Shown here: positions 1-8,591 of the stretch, piece after piece
How positions within the stretch are numbered: position 1 is the first letter of the stretch
Layout of the letters: every line of letters starts with the position of its first letter
NCBI RefSeq assembly: GCF_000816105.1
Contig: NZ_CP007140.1
Location: 1,080,388 to 1,144,387, forward strand
Reading direction: 5' to 3'
DNA length: 64,000 nt
DNA from: Thermococcus guaymasensis DSM 11113
Lineage (GTDB): Archaea; Methanobacteriota_B; Thermococci; Thermococcales; Thermococcaceae
Translations under genes and position numbers: made by a program
Notes under the pieces: model-generated
Database searches by the model: none
Told to the model about the DNA's origin: nothing
The model's input: only the letters and a program-made list of their open reading frames with translations

Positions 1-719
1 ACATAGGCTGTTACACCCTCGGTCTCCTCCCGCCGCTCAACGCCGTTGACACCACCGTTGCGATGGGTGCCTCAATAGGTATCGCCCACGGACTTGATGT
101 TGCCTTAAACGGTGTGCCCGGCGAGGACGAGAGGAAGACCGGCAAGGAGAAGAAGGTCATCGTTGCTACCATCGGTGACTCGACCTTCTACCACACCGGA
201 CTTCCTGCACTCGCTAACGCAATCTACAACCGCTCCAACGTGCTCGTCGTCGTCCTCGACAACCTCGTGACGGCAATGACCGGTGACCAGCCCAACCCGA
301 GCACCGGCCAGACCCCGCACGGTGAGGGGAGGAGAATACCAATCGAGGACGTTGCCAAGGCGATGGGCGCCGACTTCGTTGCCGTCGTCGACCCCTACGA
401 CATAAAGGCCACTTACGAGACCATAAAGAAGGCCCTTGAGGTTGACGGTGTCAGTGTCGTCGTCGCGAGGCAGGTCTGTGCCCTCTACAGGATAGGCCAG
501 ATGAGAAGGAAGGGCGAGAAGTGGCCTATCTACTACGTGGACGAAGAAGCCTGTACCGGCTGTAAGATATGTATCAACGCCTACGGCTGTCCGGCAATCT
601 ACTGGGACGAGGAGAAGAAGCAGGCGAGAGTTGAGCCGACCATGTGCTGGGGTTGCGGAGGCTGTGCTCAGGTCTGTCCGTTTGGAGCCTTTAAGCCCGT
701 AGAGGGGGGAGAAGAATGA
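1..719 (+). CDS. iorA: Indolepyruvate ferredoxin oxidoreductase, alpha subunit (3' part)
   Basis: The reading frame is open from the window edge (first full codon at base 3) to TGA at 717-719, so only the C-terminal part is present. The enzyme oxidatively decarboxylates aryl pyruvates from aromatic amino acids to aryl-acyl-CoA, passing electrons to ferredoxin. Visible are the thiamine diphosphate region (GDSTFYHTG, then [15 protein letters not shown]) and, near the C-terminus, two ferredoxin-like clusters, [14 protein letters not shown] and [12 protein letters not shown], which should bind two [4Fe-4S] centres. The stop overlaps the iorB start as ATGA, so the two subunits are co-transcribed and probably translationally coupled. 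The N-terminal part lies outside the window. Confidence 0.95.
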   Translation, partial: IGCYTLGLLPPLNAVDTTVAMGASIGIAHGLDVALNGVPGEDERKTGKEKKVIVATIGDSTFYHTGLPALANAIYNRSNVLVVVLDNLVTAMTGDQPNPSTGQTPHGEGRRIPIEDVAKAMGADFVAVVDPYDIKATYETIKKALEVDGVSVVVARQVCALYRIGQMRRKGEKWPIYYVDEEACTGCKICINAYGCPAIYWDEEKKQARVEPTMCWGCGGCAQVCPFGAFKPVEGGEE

Positions 720-1324
720 AGGAGTATAACATTGTCATCACCGGTGTCGGCGGCCAGGGTGTCCTTACGGCCGCAAACATCCTCGGTTGGGCCGCCCTTC
801 ACGCGGGCTACAAGGTCAGGATGGGTGAAGTTCACGGCATGAGCCAGCGCTTTGGTAGCGTCGTCTCTTACGTCCGCTTCGGCGAGGAAGTCTACGGCTC
901 GATGGTTCCTGAAGGAAAGGGCGACGTTATCCTCGCCTTTGAGCCGGTTGAGGCGCTCCGCTACATCAACTACCTCAAGGAGGGCGGAATGGTCGTCGTG
1001 AACACAAAGCCCATCGTTCCCGTCCAGGTCTCGATGGGCAAGGCCCGCTACCCCACGCTCGAAGAAATCAGGAAGATCGTTGAGGAGGACTTCAAGGCCA
1101 AGTGGATTGGCTTCAACGCAGAAGAACTCGCCATAAAGGCCGGCCACGTCGTCACGACCAACACCGTCCTCATCGGCGCCCTGACCCAGATTCCGGAGTT
1201 CCCGCTTGACGCGGAGCACGTCAGGGAGGTCATAAGGCTCAGCGTCCCGCCCAAGGCCGTCGAGATGAACATGAAGGCCTTCGATCTCGGTGTCCAGGCC
1301 GCGAAGGAGATTCTGGGGCTCTGA
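716..1324 (+). CDS. iorB: Indolepyruvate ferredoxin oxidoreductase, beta subunit
   Basis: 202 aa. This is the gamma-like/beta subunit of the cytoplasmic 2-oxoacid:ferredoxin oxidoreductase complex. It pairs with IorA and forms part of the substrate/CoA pocket. The N-terminus [14 protein letters not shown] is the family's glycine-rich hallmark, followed by [12 protein letters not shown]. The start overlaps the iorA stop by 4 bases with a GGGGGAGAAG ribosome binding site inside iorA. The length is typical of the family. The next gene begins about 78 bases downstream, after a pyrimidine-rich stretch that probably ends the transcript. Confidence 0.95.
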   Translation: MKEYNIVITGVGGQGVLTAANILGWAALHAGYKVRMGEVHGMSQRFGSVVSYVRFGEEVYGSMVPEGKGDVILAFEPVEALRYINYLKEGGMVVVNTKPIVPVQVSMGKARYPTLEEIRKIVEEDFKAKWIGFNAEELAIKAGHVVTTNTVLIGALTQIPEFPLDAEHVREVIRLSVPPKAVEMNMKAFDLGVQAAKEILGL

Positions 1325-1401
1325 ATGCCCAGTTACTTCTCTTCTTTTGTTCCCCCGAAATTCTTATTAGTTTGAAACAGAATAACTTTTTTGGTGTATC
1401 C

Positions 1402-3030
1402 ATGCAGTGCATCGATGGGAAGACGCTCGATGGCTGGAGGATATCTTCCACTAAGGACGGCTACTGGGCATTCATAGAAGATGAAAAACTCTACATCTTT
1501 GAGTGGACAAAGTATCACGTTGAAGGAACAAACAATGACCTTAGGGAGGTTCTCATCAACGGTAAGCCTGCGAAGAGGCTTAAAAACGGGCTTTTTGTCG
1601 TGTCCTTTGGAAATTTTGTCGGCCTTTCCGAATTAGTCCTCATTTTTGAAAATGGCAGGACAATAACAATGCCCGTTGAAGTCCTTTCGTCCAAGCTCTT
1701 AAAGATTAATCCAGAATTTTTCTCAAATCTCAAGAGCCAATATGAGTGGATTGAGCGGCTTTCAAACGTCCAAAACGCTTTTGTTGATGCGCTAATTGGG
1801 GACATCCTCCAGTATTCGCAGGCAATCCCCTTCTATCTTGAGTCCCCAACCGCGTTCTCAGTTACGGAAAGCGATGAACCCATAAACGAGCTCTTCGCCT
1901 ACCACTTCCTCCGCTCAAACAAAACCCGAATCATCGAGGCCTTTGAGGTGATTATGCACAGGATGAAGCGAGAACTTAGAGTGGAGGAAGAGTGGCTAAG
2001 GCCAGATGAGGTCGACGAAGTAACCCCAGAAACGCTGATTTCAATCGCAGGATATCCAGAATATCTGGCACCAGCGGGAGATGGCGTTCTCGTGGCAAAA
2101 TACTTGAACGGCTACGTCCCCACCAAAGTTCTTGGAAGTAGAAAGTACGAAAGCTTTGACACCCCGGAGAACCGCTTCGCCAAACACTTTCTTAATCTGC
2201 TGATTGAGTGGGGCGAGCGCGTCCTTGAGGCCTTTGGAAATGTTCCCAATGCAGACCTTAAGTCAGTTAAAGAGTTCCTTGGGGGGCTTGAGTTCATCAG
2301 AAGCGATAGCATCTGGGGAGACGTCGGCGAGATGACGGTATTTCCCTACACCTCCCAGACGCTCCTCAAGGGCGACGGCTACCGCGACCTGCTTGAGCTT
2401 TACCGGGAGTTCACGGCCTACGTGCCTTTCTTTGAGGAGCTTCAAAGGGCGATAGACAACAGGGACATAGCGAAGCTCTACGAATACTGGGCTTTCTTCA
2501 GGCTCGTGGAGGAACTTAGCGGAGTCCTTGGAAAGAAGAGCATCCGCATCGTTGTCACGCCCGCAGGGGAGTTATCAGAAAGCGGAGACGTTTACGCACA
2601 ATTTGACAACGGCTGGAGGCTCTACTACAACAAAAGGCTAACCCCAAGGAAGTGGAGCTACTCCGTAACGCTGAGGCCGGACTTTTCACTGTTTAGAAAT
2701 GGAAAACTTATAGGGGTCTTCGACGCGAAGTTCAAGCTTGATGTAGTTGATGAACCCAAGGAAATCGAGGGCTTTGACAAAGAAGACGAGGAAGCAGAGA
2801 GGAGTAGAAACTACACGACGTGGGCAAAGCTTGAGGACATTTACAAGATGCACACCTACAGGGACGCTTTAGGGTGTAATTTCGCGGTGGTGCTGTATCC
2901 GGGAAGGAGGAGTGTGTTTTTTGATATTGACAAAGGTAGATTAAGTGGGAGTTTTGATTTTAGCAGTCTTTTGTCCAGAGATTTGAAGGGTGTTGGATAT
3001 ATTAGGGTGGCACCGGAGGTGAAACTGTGA
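1402..3030 (+). CDS. McrC-like DUF2357 / PD-(D/E)XK nuclease of a two-gene restriction system
   Basis: 542 aa from ATG 1402. A TTG at 1372 in the same frame overlaps the likely TATA region and has no ribosome binding site. The N-terminal ~300 residues are of DUF2357 type. The C-terminal third carries a PD-(D/E)XK nuclease core, with RPDFSLF at about residue 423 and GVFDAKFKLD at about 439 giving the D...D-x-K pattern. The product should be the DNA-cutting partner of the McrB-like motor encoded next, whose GTG start overlaps this stop. In E. coli the order is mcrB then mcrC; here it is reversed. By analogy it cleaves modified foreign DNA. The substrate is unknown and the link to DUF2357 is by motif reading. 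Confidence 0.8.
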   Translation: MQCIDGKTLDGWRISSTKDGYWAFIEDEKLYIFEWTKYHVEGTNNDLREVLINGKPAKRLKNGLFVVSFGNFVGLSELVLIFENGRTITMPVEVLSSKLLKINPEFFSNLKSQYEWIERLSNVQNAFVDALIGDILQYSQAIPFYLESPTAFSVTESDEPINELFAYHFLRSNKTRIIEAFEVIMHRMKRELRVEEEWLRPDEVDEVTPETLISIAGYPEYLAPAGDGVLVAKYLNGYVPTKVLGSRKYESFDTPENRFAKHFLNLLIEWGERVLEAFGNVPNADLKSVKEFLGGLEFIRSDSIWGDVGEMTVFPYTSQTLLKGDGYRDLLELYREFTAYVPFFEELQRAIDNRDIAKLYEYWAFFRLVEELSGVLGKKSIRIVVTPAGELSESGDVYAQFDNGWRLYYNKRLTPRKWSYSVTLRPDFSLFRNGKLIGVFDAKFKLDVVDEPKEIEGFDKEDEEAERSRNYTTWAKLEDIYKMHTYRDALGCNFAVVLYPGRRSVFFDIDKGRLSGSFDFSSLLSRDLKGVGYIRVAPEVKL

Positions 3031-4880
3031 ACGAAGAAGTTTTAGAAGCAATCCTAAGGAAAGAACGAGAAAAATACCATGAAGAATGGAAAGAAAAACG
3101 AAACAGTATTCTTCAAAACATAGAGAGATTGAGAGACTTTGCCAAAAAAGACCACATTACAGGAGAAGACGTGAAGCATATTCATAGTAGTATTACAAAA
3201 GAGTTAAAGCTTCTGACTGGGGTTGAAATTATATGGACTTGGGGCGGGAAAGGTGCGAAAGTTGAAGAGTTCTTTAGCAGACCGGGCTTCAGAAACCTTC
3301 TTTTAAAAGCAGAGAAAATTGAAAACGTAGACGACGCTGAGGAACTTCAAGAACTTTTAATCAAAGTAATCAAAGGGAGACACACTAAGCTATCAACCGT
3401 TAGCTCTTGGCTTTGTGTAATGAACCCCAAAGTGTTTTATCCTATGCACAAACAAACTCTACCAAAACAAGTCAGAGAAAAGATTGGAATAAGGAAAATC
3501 TGGGGTGGAAACACGAATGAAAGGAGCATACAGGAATATATGACTTTTCTAAAAACTATCAACAAGATTAACAAGAAGCTTGGAATCGAAACTATGATTG
3601 AGAGTGCGTTTTACTTGAGCAGATTTAGGGGTTCAGATAATAACAGGGGACCTCAAAAAAGAACTATAGGAAGGTATCTCTCATACAGAGGTTACTTTTA
3701 TTCCCAACACCTCGTCTCCCAGTTCTACACTGCTCTAAAAACCAAGGGCTTCGTAATCCTCTCAGGCCTAACCGGAACTGGAAAGACAAAGATAGCGCAG
3801 GAGCTCGCGGAACTCCTCGATAGCTCTAAGAACCACCTTTTGTTCCTCTCTGTTCGCCCGGACTGGAGGGACTCAAAGGCATTGCTCGGCTATTACAATC
3901 CATTAACGGGAGAATACCACAAGACTTCCCTCTTGGAGTTCATCTTAAAAGCCCTCGCGGACTACGAGAAAAACCGTGAGAATGCTATGCCCTACTTCAT
4001 TATCCTTGACGAAATGAACCTCGCCCACGTCGAGTACTACTTTGCCGACTTCCTCAGCGTCTTTGAGAGCGGAAGAGACGAGGATGGATTCACAAAGGAG
4101 AGCATAAAGCTCCACGATAATGAGGAAGTTGAGATCTTCCAGGGCATTCCCAAAGAGCTCAAACTTCCGCCGAACCTCTATATAGTCGGAACCGTGAACA
4201 TGGACGAGACCACTTACTCCTTCAGCCCAAAGGTTCTGGACAGAGCTTTCGTTGTGGAGTTCCATGATGTTGAACTTGAGGAGTATCCACCGGAGAGAAT
4301 CAAGCTATCAGAGGAGGAAGTCGGAAAGCTAAGAAACGCTGTTCTTGACGATCTTCGGAGGGACGGAGGGTTCTTGGCAGTCCGTAAGAAAGGAAAAGAT
4401 GAATCAGAAGAGGGCGATATTGAAAAAGCCCTTAATGAGCTCAAAGACGCTAACAATGGAAAGTACTGGGAAATCCTCAAACAGCTTAACAAAGCCCTTG
4501 AACCCTACGATCTCCACTTCGGCTATCGTGTCGTTGACGAAATTGCGCTGTTTTTCCAGAGCGCCAAGGAGAGCCAGGACAAAGGCATCGTGGAATTTGA
4601 GGCCGATGACGAAATCTTCGATCTCGCACTTCTTATGAAAGTCCTTCCGAAGTTCCACGGGAACAGGAAGAAGCTCGAAGAACCACTAAAGGCCGTTTTG
4701 AAACTGTGTCTCTCAGAGAGCGCAGGAATTGACGTCCAAGAGCTCAGGAAAGAGAATGTCATTGAACTCCTCAAAAACTGGGAAAGCGGGAAAGAAAACT
4801 TCCGCTTCAAGCACACGGCCAGGAAAGTCCTTCGCATGCTCCGCCAGCTGTACGAGATAGGCTTCGCGAGCTTCAGTTGA
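3027..4880 (+). CDS. McrB-like AAA+ GTPase/ATPase restriction subunit
   Basis: 617 aa, GTG start inside a GTGA overlap with the previous stop, with GGAGGT at 3015-3020. Residues about 1-215 are a mostly helical, lysine-rich N-terminal region I do not recognise. It is where McrB proteins carry their DNA-modification reader. The AAA+ motor follows: Walker A GLTGTGKTK (about 246), Walker B IILDEMNLAHV (about 325), then GTVNMDET (about 388), matching the McrB-type N-x-x-D signature with variation, and the arginine-finger region PKVLDRAF. By analogy it hydrolyses nucleotide, translocates DNA and activates the nuclease. The first ~650 bases are visibly A-rich compared with the motor half, which suggests the reader domain has been swapped. 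Confidence 0.85.
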   Translation: MNEEVLEAILRKEREKYHEEWKEKRNSILQNIERLRDFAKKDHITGEDVKHIHSSITKELKLLTGVEIIWTWGGKGAKVEEFFSRPGFRNLLLKAEKIENVDDAEELQELLIKVIKGRHTKLSTVSSWLCVMNPKVFYPMHKQTLPKQVREKIGIRKIWGGNTNERSIQEYMTFLKTINKINKKLGIETMIESAFYLSRFRGSDNNRGPQKRTIGRYLSYRGYFYSQHLVSQFYTALKTKGFVILSGLTGTGKTKIAQELAELLDSSKNHLLFLSVRPDWRDSKALLGYYNPLTGEYHKTSLLEFILKALADYEKNRENAMPYFIILDEMNLAHVEYYFADFLSVFESGRDEDGFTKESIKLHDNEEVEIFQGIPKELKLPPNLYIVGTVNMDETTYSFSPKVLDRAFVVEFHDVELEEYPPERIKLSEEEVGKLRNAVLDDLRRDGGFLAVRKKGKDESEEGDIEKALNELKDANNGKYWEILKQLNKALEPYDLHFGYRVVDEIALFFQSAKESQDKGIVEFEADDEIFDLALLMKVLPKFHGNRKKLEEPLKAVLKLCLSESAGIDVQELRKENVIELLKNWESGKENFRFKHTARKVLRMLRQLYEIGFASFS

Positions 4881-4890
4881 TTCTTTTTCC
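4881..4890 (+). terminator. T-rich terminator after mcrB-like gene
   Basis: A pyrimidine run (ttctttttcc) follows directly on the stop codon. Archaeal RNA polymerase ends at such T-rich tracts without needing a hairpin. It separates the McrBC-like operon from the ATPase gene, which has its own TATA box at 4898. Confidence 0.4.
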
Positions 4891-4897
4891 AAAACCC

Positions 4898-4903
4898 TTA
4901 TAA
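4898..4903 (+). promoter_or_regulatory. TATA box of the archaeal ATPase gene
   Basis: TTATAA lies about 40 bases before the TTG start at 4939. The predicted transcription start (about 25 bases downstream) falls inside the half-site array at 4903-4939, so a protein bound there would block transcription. Confidence 0.5.
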
Positions 4904-4939
4904 CTTATCCCTGGGTAAGTAACTTACGGTGGGGTAAGT
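4903..4939 (+). repeat. Array of four alternating half-sites before the ATPase gene
   Basis: Four 8-bp half-sites alternate in orientation: ACTTATCC (4903), GGGTAAGT (4913), ACTTACGG (4922) and GGGTAAGT (4932). Gaps are 2, 1 and 2 bases, so starts step by 10, 9 and 10, close to one helical turn. GTAAGT-A-ACTTAC at 4915-4927 is a perfect inverted repeat. The last half-site touches the TTG start. The same motif with the same spacing recurs at 6029-6055, over the stop codon. Confidence 0.8.
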
Positions 4940-6048
4940 TGCTGTTCGACCTTCAGCCGAAGATGAGAAGGGAGGATCTCTACGATAGGGAGGAAGAACT
5001 CAAGGAGTTTTCCGAAGCCGTTGAGCTCGGAGAAACGCTCGTTCTTCTGCTCGGCATCAGGAGACTTGGTAAAAGCTCCCTCCTCAACGTTGCTCTCTCC
5101 GAATCGGGAAAGCCGTTCTCCAAGATTGACGTTCGCTCGCTATACTTCACCCACGGCTCGATCCCTCAGGAGCTGCTCGCGAGAAAACTCCTCGAAGGCC
5201 TCCTCAAGTCCCTGAAGGGCAGGGACAAATTAAGGATTGGCCTGGTGAACGCACTTTCCCGGGTAAAGGGCGTTAAAATTTCTGGCATTCAGGTGGAGTT
5301 CGATGAAAAGCCCGACCTTTCGGAGCTCCTTGAGAGGCTTGACGCATGGGCCGAGAAAACTGGGAAGAGAGTCATAATAGCCTTCGACGAGGCCCAGTAC
5401 CTCAGGCTTTCAGGAATACAGTATGACGGGCTCATAGCGTACGCCGTGGACAACCTGCCAAATCTGACGTTTGTGTTGACTGGCTCCGAAGTCGGAATGC
5501 TCCACGATTTCATAGGACTCGACAATCCCAGAAAACCTCTCTTTGGACGGTACGCGAGAGAGATAACACTGAAGAGGTTTTCAAGGGAACAGAGCGGAGA
5601 TTTCCTGAGAAGGGGGTTCGACGAGCTTGGGGTAAAAGTTCACGAAGAGGAAATCGAGAGAGTCGTTGAGAAGCTCGATGGAATAGTCGGATGGCTGACC
5701 CTCTACGGCTACCTCAGGGGGGTTAGAAAGCTCCCCGAAAAAGATGCCCTCGATGAGCTCTTTGAGAGGGCCAAAGCGCTGGTTCTTGACGAAATCTCGA
5801 CCCTCACAAGGTACAGCGCGAGGTACTGGTACCTCCTGAAGGCAGTTTCCCTGGGAAACGATTCTTGGAGCTCAATAAAGGAGTACGTGGAGTTCAAGGC
5901 AGGAAAGATAAACGATGCGAAGTTCTCTGCTCTGTTGAAAAACCTTGTCAAGTATGGATACCTCGAAAAGACCAGCGACGGCTATTCAATCCCCGACCCC
6001 GTTGTGAGGGAAGTTATAAAGAAAACCAACTTACCCCCGGGTAAGTAG
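4939..6048 (+). CDS. Archaeal ATPase (Arch_ATPase family, P-loop plus winged helix)
   Basis: 369 aa, TTG start at 4939 giving MLFDLQPKMRREDLYDREEEL, typical of the family. Motifs are Walker A GIRRLGKSS (about 38), Walker B IIAFDEAQYL (about 146), sensor-like LTGSEVG, and a C-terminal region predicted to be winged-helix (LKNLVKYGYLEKTSDGYSI). These STAND-like ATPases are multiplied in Thermococcales and their function is mostly unknown; they may bind DNA. Both ends of this gene lie inside copies of the same half-site array, so the gene and its sites look like one unit. Autoregulation or mobility is inference. No ribosome binding site is clear, so translation may be nearly leaderless. Confidence 0.85.
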   Translation: MLFDLQPKMRREDLYDREEELKEFSEAVELGETLVLLLGIRRLGKSSLLNVALSESGKPFSKIDVRSLYFTHGSIPQELLARKLLEGLLKSLKGRDKLRIGLVNALSRVKGVKISGIQVEFDEKPDLSELLERLDAWAEKTGKRVIIAFDEAQYLRLSGIQYDGLIAYAVDNLPNLTFVLTGSEVGMLHDFIGLDNPRKPLFGRYAREITLKRFSREQSGDFLRRGFDELGVKVHEEEIERVVEKLDGIVGWLTLYGYLRGVRKLPEKDALDELFERAKALVLDEISTLTRYSARYWYLLKAVSLGNDSWSSIKEYVEFKAGKINDAKFSALLKNLVKYGYLEKTSDGYSIPDPVVREVIKKTNLPPGK

Positions 6049-6055
6049 CTTACCC
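6029..6055 (+). repeat. Array of three half-sites over the ATPase stop codon
   Basis: ACTTACCC (6029), GGGTAAGT (6039) and GCTTACCC (6048) alternate in orientation with gaps of 2 and 1 bases, the same spacing as at 4903-4939. GGGTAAG-TAG-CTTACCC is a perfect 7-3-7 inverted repeat with the stop codon TAG at its centre. Confidence 0.8.
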
Positions 6056-6064
6056 TCCCCCAGC

Positions 6065-6400
6065 TCAGAACCCCCACCACTCCGACTGTATCTCCTTCAT
6101 CCTCGCAACGGTTCTGAGGGTCTCGTACGACGGGCTCACGGAACCTCGCGGATTTCCCCGCTCAGGTAGTCCTTTATGAATGCGGAAAGCCCCCTATCAA
6201 GACCAACCTAGGAGCCACCTTCCAAAACCACCGCCAGCGGATAGCGCGAGAGCGTTGAACCAGCGTAGGCAAAGAATGCCTCGCTCAACCTGAGCGTCGT
6301 CAGACTCTCGCCGAGAAAGCCGCCGAGGTCTGCTACTGTAGCTCTCCTTCTAAACCACCTCGAAGGTTCTCACCATGGGGGGCTTCACCGTGTTCTTGGG
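6065..6400 (-). pseudogene. Decayed C-terminal part of a histone-deacetylase-like (AcuC/APAH) gene
   Basis: No intact gene is present, but the minus strand still reads as protein. One frame gives TVADLGGFLGES, then RYPLAVVLEGGS, a TAG stop (6208-6210), and VGLDRGLSAFIKDYLSGE. After a frameshift near 6140 comes SPSYETLRTVARMKEIQ ending in WWGF and TGA at 6065-6067. PLAVVLEGG resembles the strand and EGGY loop near the C-terminus of the deacetylase/acetylpolyamine amidohydrolase family, with the tyrosine region damaged by the stop. The N-terminal catalytic half is gone. The assignment is by pattern only. Confidence 0.5.
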
Positions 6401-7012
6401 CTAGAAGTAGCCTCTTTCGTCTTCTCCGGACATGGCCTTCTTTATCTCTTTCAATAGGGCCTTTGCTTCTTCCTTTGTCATTCCGACTTTCTTTATCAGG
6501 AAGTCCATAATCTCGGCCTCGCTCATACCCTTCTGCAGCCTCTCGATGATCATCATGCTGAGTCTTTCAAAAATTGCCTCCTGAAATTCCTCAGTCAGTC
6601 CCAGGGAGTCCATTAGGACATTCATTCCAACCAAGAGGGCAGTTAGTGCGTCGTTGAACTCCTCCTTTCCAAGGCTTTTCTCGTCGAGGTCTACCCTGAG
6701 GATTATCTCGTCATTCATGCCGCTGAGTGTGAACTTCAGCAGGTTCATACGTTCGTTGAGGACAAGGAGCGTGTGGTACGTTTTGAGCCTCTCCTCAAGC
6801 CTCATGGCTATCGTTTCTATCCCTGAAGGGACTGCCAGCCTGATAAAGCCATTGGCGAATATCACGTTCAGGAGAAAGGGTATCTTTGGGTGTTCGGCGA
6901 TGTATTGATTCTCTCCGACCTTCTTTATTTCCCATGGGAGATCGACTATGTCCTCCGCTTCGTCCCTACCGGTGCGGAGCCACTCAAGAATGGCCTCTGT
7001 CAAAGCGACCAC
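6401..7012 (-). CDS. Conserved Thermococcales protein of unknown function
   Basis: 203 aa with GTG at 7012; a TTG four codons inside (LTEAILEWL), behind GGTGG, is an equally good start. I do not recognise a family. The N-terminal ~140 residues alternate strands and helices (KVGENQYIAEHPKIPFLLNVIF), reminiscent of small chaperone-like alpha/beta folds. The C-terminus has a helical segment, MSEAEIMDFLIKKVGMTKEE, like a UBA or SHOCT-type helix pair. It is convergent with the deacetylase remnant and divergent from agmatinase. No membrane segment or metal site is visible. Confidence 0.75.
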   Translation of the reverse strand: MVALTEAILEWLRTGRDEAEDIVDLPWEIKKVGENQYIAEHPKIPFLLNVIFANGFIRLAVPSGIETIAMRLEERLKTYHTLLVLNERMNLLKFTLSGMNDEIILRVDLDEKSLGKEEFNDALTALLVGMNVLMDSLGLTEEFQEAIFERLSMMIIERLQKGMSEAEIMDFLIKKVGMTKEEAKALLKEIKKAMSGEDERGYF

Positions 7013-7100
7013 CTTAAGGGCTATGTTGTTGCCGGGATAAAACAGTTTTGTTCCTAAAACTTTTTTAGGCCCTCATCAATCCATGGCCGGAGGTGAGCAA

Positions 7101-7967
7101 ATGGACTTTCTCTACACCTATGAATCCCTTAAGCTTGAGTTCCCGCTTACCGATCCCGAAAAAGCAAAATTCGTTATCTTAGGCGTGCCATTCGATGGAA
7201 CGACCAGCTTTAAGCCAGGTGCGAGATTTGGGCCGACTCTCATCAGACACGCTACCCTCAACCTTGAGAGCTACATCCTCGACTACGACGTGGACATAGC
7301 AGAATTTCCCATAGCGGACATAGGTGACATTGCAGTCGTCGCAGGCGACCCTCGGAAAACGGCCGACAGGGTCAGAGAGACCATCGAAGAACTTAAGAGG
7401 GTGAACCCCGACGCCCTGCCGATACTCCTCGGCGGTGAGCACTCCCAGACACTCGGGGCCGTTGAAGCCCTCAAACCTGCCAGTTACGTGGTCTTCGATG
7501 CCCACCTCGACCTGAGGAACAGCTACGAGGACAATCCCTACAGCCATGCCTGCGTTGCTAGAAGAATATCAGAACTCGGCATCAAGGAGGCCCTGTTCGG
7601 GATAAGGAGCGGTACGAAGGAGGAAGTGGAGTTCGCGGAGGAGAACGGAATTCGCTGGGTTCACGCAAGAGATTACAGCTTCGATTCCTTCGTGGATCTC
7701 GTGGAGTCCCTGCCCGAACCAGTGTACTTGTCCGTTGACATAGACGTATTTGACGCTTCTATGGTTCCGGACACAGGAACACCCGAAGCCGGCGGCCTGA
7801 GTTTCTGGGATGTGGTGGAGGCAATTGAATGGCTCACTGCCAACAAGAGAATAGCGGGCTTTGACATAATGGAGGTCGCCGGAACCGAACTTGGGGGTGT
7901 GACGGCTCTGACGGCGGCAAAGCTGATGTTTTATTTCATCGGGGCTATGGGAAAGAAAATGCTCTGA
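7101..7967 (+). CDS. speB: Agmatinase-family ureohydrolase (aminopropylagmatine ureohydrolase)
   Basis: 288 aa from ATG 7101, placed behind GGAGGTGA; an upstream in-frame ATG at 7083 overlaps that site. The ureohydrolase metal ligands are visible: GGEHS (about 110), FDAHLDLR (about 132) and SVDIDVFDAS (about 210). The family binds two Mn2+ ions and releases urea. In Thermococcus the known polyamine route goes through N1-aminopropylagmatine to spermidine, so that compound, rather than agmatine alone, is the likely substrate. The gene stands alone with its own promoter. Confidence 0.92.
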   Translation: MDFLYTYESLKLEFPLTDPEKAKFVILGVPFDGTTSFKPGARFGPTLIRHATLNLESYILDYDVDIAEFPIADIGDIAVVAGDPRKTADRVRETIEELKRVNPDALPILLGGEHSQTLGAVEALKPASYVVFDAHLDLRNSYEDNPYSHACVARRISELGIKEALFGIRSGTKEEVEFAEENGIRWVHARDYSFDSFVDLVESLPEPVYLSVDIDVFDASMVPDTGTPEAGGLSFWDVVEAIEWLTANKRIAGFDIMEVAGTELGGVTALTAAKLMFYFIGAMGKKML

Positions 7968-8037
7968 TTTTTCTTTTCCGTGGCCACAACACGGCTATGA
8001 AGTCCCAAAACAGAAGAATAGGAAACAATGGGAAGCA

Positions 8038-8508
8038 TCAACCAAAGAATGCTCCCATCATATCCATCTGTTCCTCGCTCATTGACTTTATTTTGAACTC
8101 GGGCATCTCCCCTTTGAGCTTCTCGTACCCTTCCTTCGTTATTTCCTTCGCTTCGCCGTTCTCAACGAGGTAGAACACCCCGTAGTCCGGGTCGCGGTAA
8201 GCGACGAGGAACTTCTCTACCTCAATGTCGTCAAAGTTAACGAAGATGACGTTACCTCCAGTGTACGGCTTCTTGCACTTGAACGGGAAGCTTGAGGAGT
8301 TGAGCATGGCATCGCCAAGGGCCTGGTTGGCCTTTTCACCGTTTATCTCGGTCCAGAACTTCCTCCCCTCAAAGTCGCCCTCAACGACGATTAAAAACCT
8401 CTGGCCATCGAGCTCGACTACCGGAGCTCCCTTTTCCTGCAGTATCTTAAAGAGCTCGCCGATTGTCTCGGCGTTTTTCAGGGAAGCAACGAATCCTTCA
8501 ACCTTCAT
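8038..8508 (-). CDS. Conserved Thermococcales protein of unknown function
   Basis: 156 aa from ATG 8508, with GGTGG at proper spacing; the GTG at 8517 is part of that ribosome binding site. No named family is recognised. The sequence is soluble alpha/beta with KKPYTGGNVIFVNFDDIEV and YRDPDYGVFYLVENGEAKEIT. The C-terminus MSEEQMDMMGAFFG is methionine-rich. It is divergent from the CLC gene and shares a short AT-rich promoter region around 8541-8550. Confidence 0.75.
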   Translation of the reverse strand: MKVEGFVASLKNAETIGELFKILQEKGAPVVELDGQRFLIVVEGDFEGRKFWTEINGEKANQALGDAMLNSSSFPFKCKKPYTGGNVIFVNFDDIEVEKFLVAYRDPDYGVFYLVENGEAKEITKEGYEKLKGEMPEFKIKSMSEEQMDMMGAFFG

Positions 8509-8540
8509 AGTTTCCACCGGGTGGGTGTTTAGAGAGGGGG

Positions 8541-8549
8541 TATAAAAAC
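8541..8549. promoter_or_regulatory. Divergent promoter between the 8038-8508 gene and the CLC gene
   Basis: GTATAAAAA reads as a BRE/TATA element in both directions. On the plus strand the expected transcription start is near 8570, which excludes ATG 8562 as the CLC start. On the minus strand TTTTTATAC lies about 35 bases before ATG 8508. Confidence 0.5.
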
Positions 8550-8591
8550 CTGCTGGAGGAAATGCTTTTTACATGTTGCACCAGTTCTTCA

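Noticed and set aside
4903-4940. Short regular repeats taken as a CRISPR leader or array
   Set aside because: Units are 8 bp, alternate in orientation and have 1-2 base gaps; a CRISPR array needs ~30-bp direct repeats with ~35-40 bp spacers.
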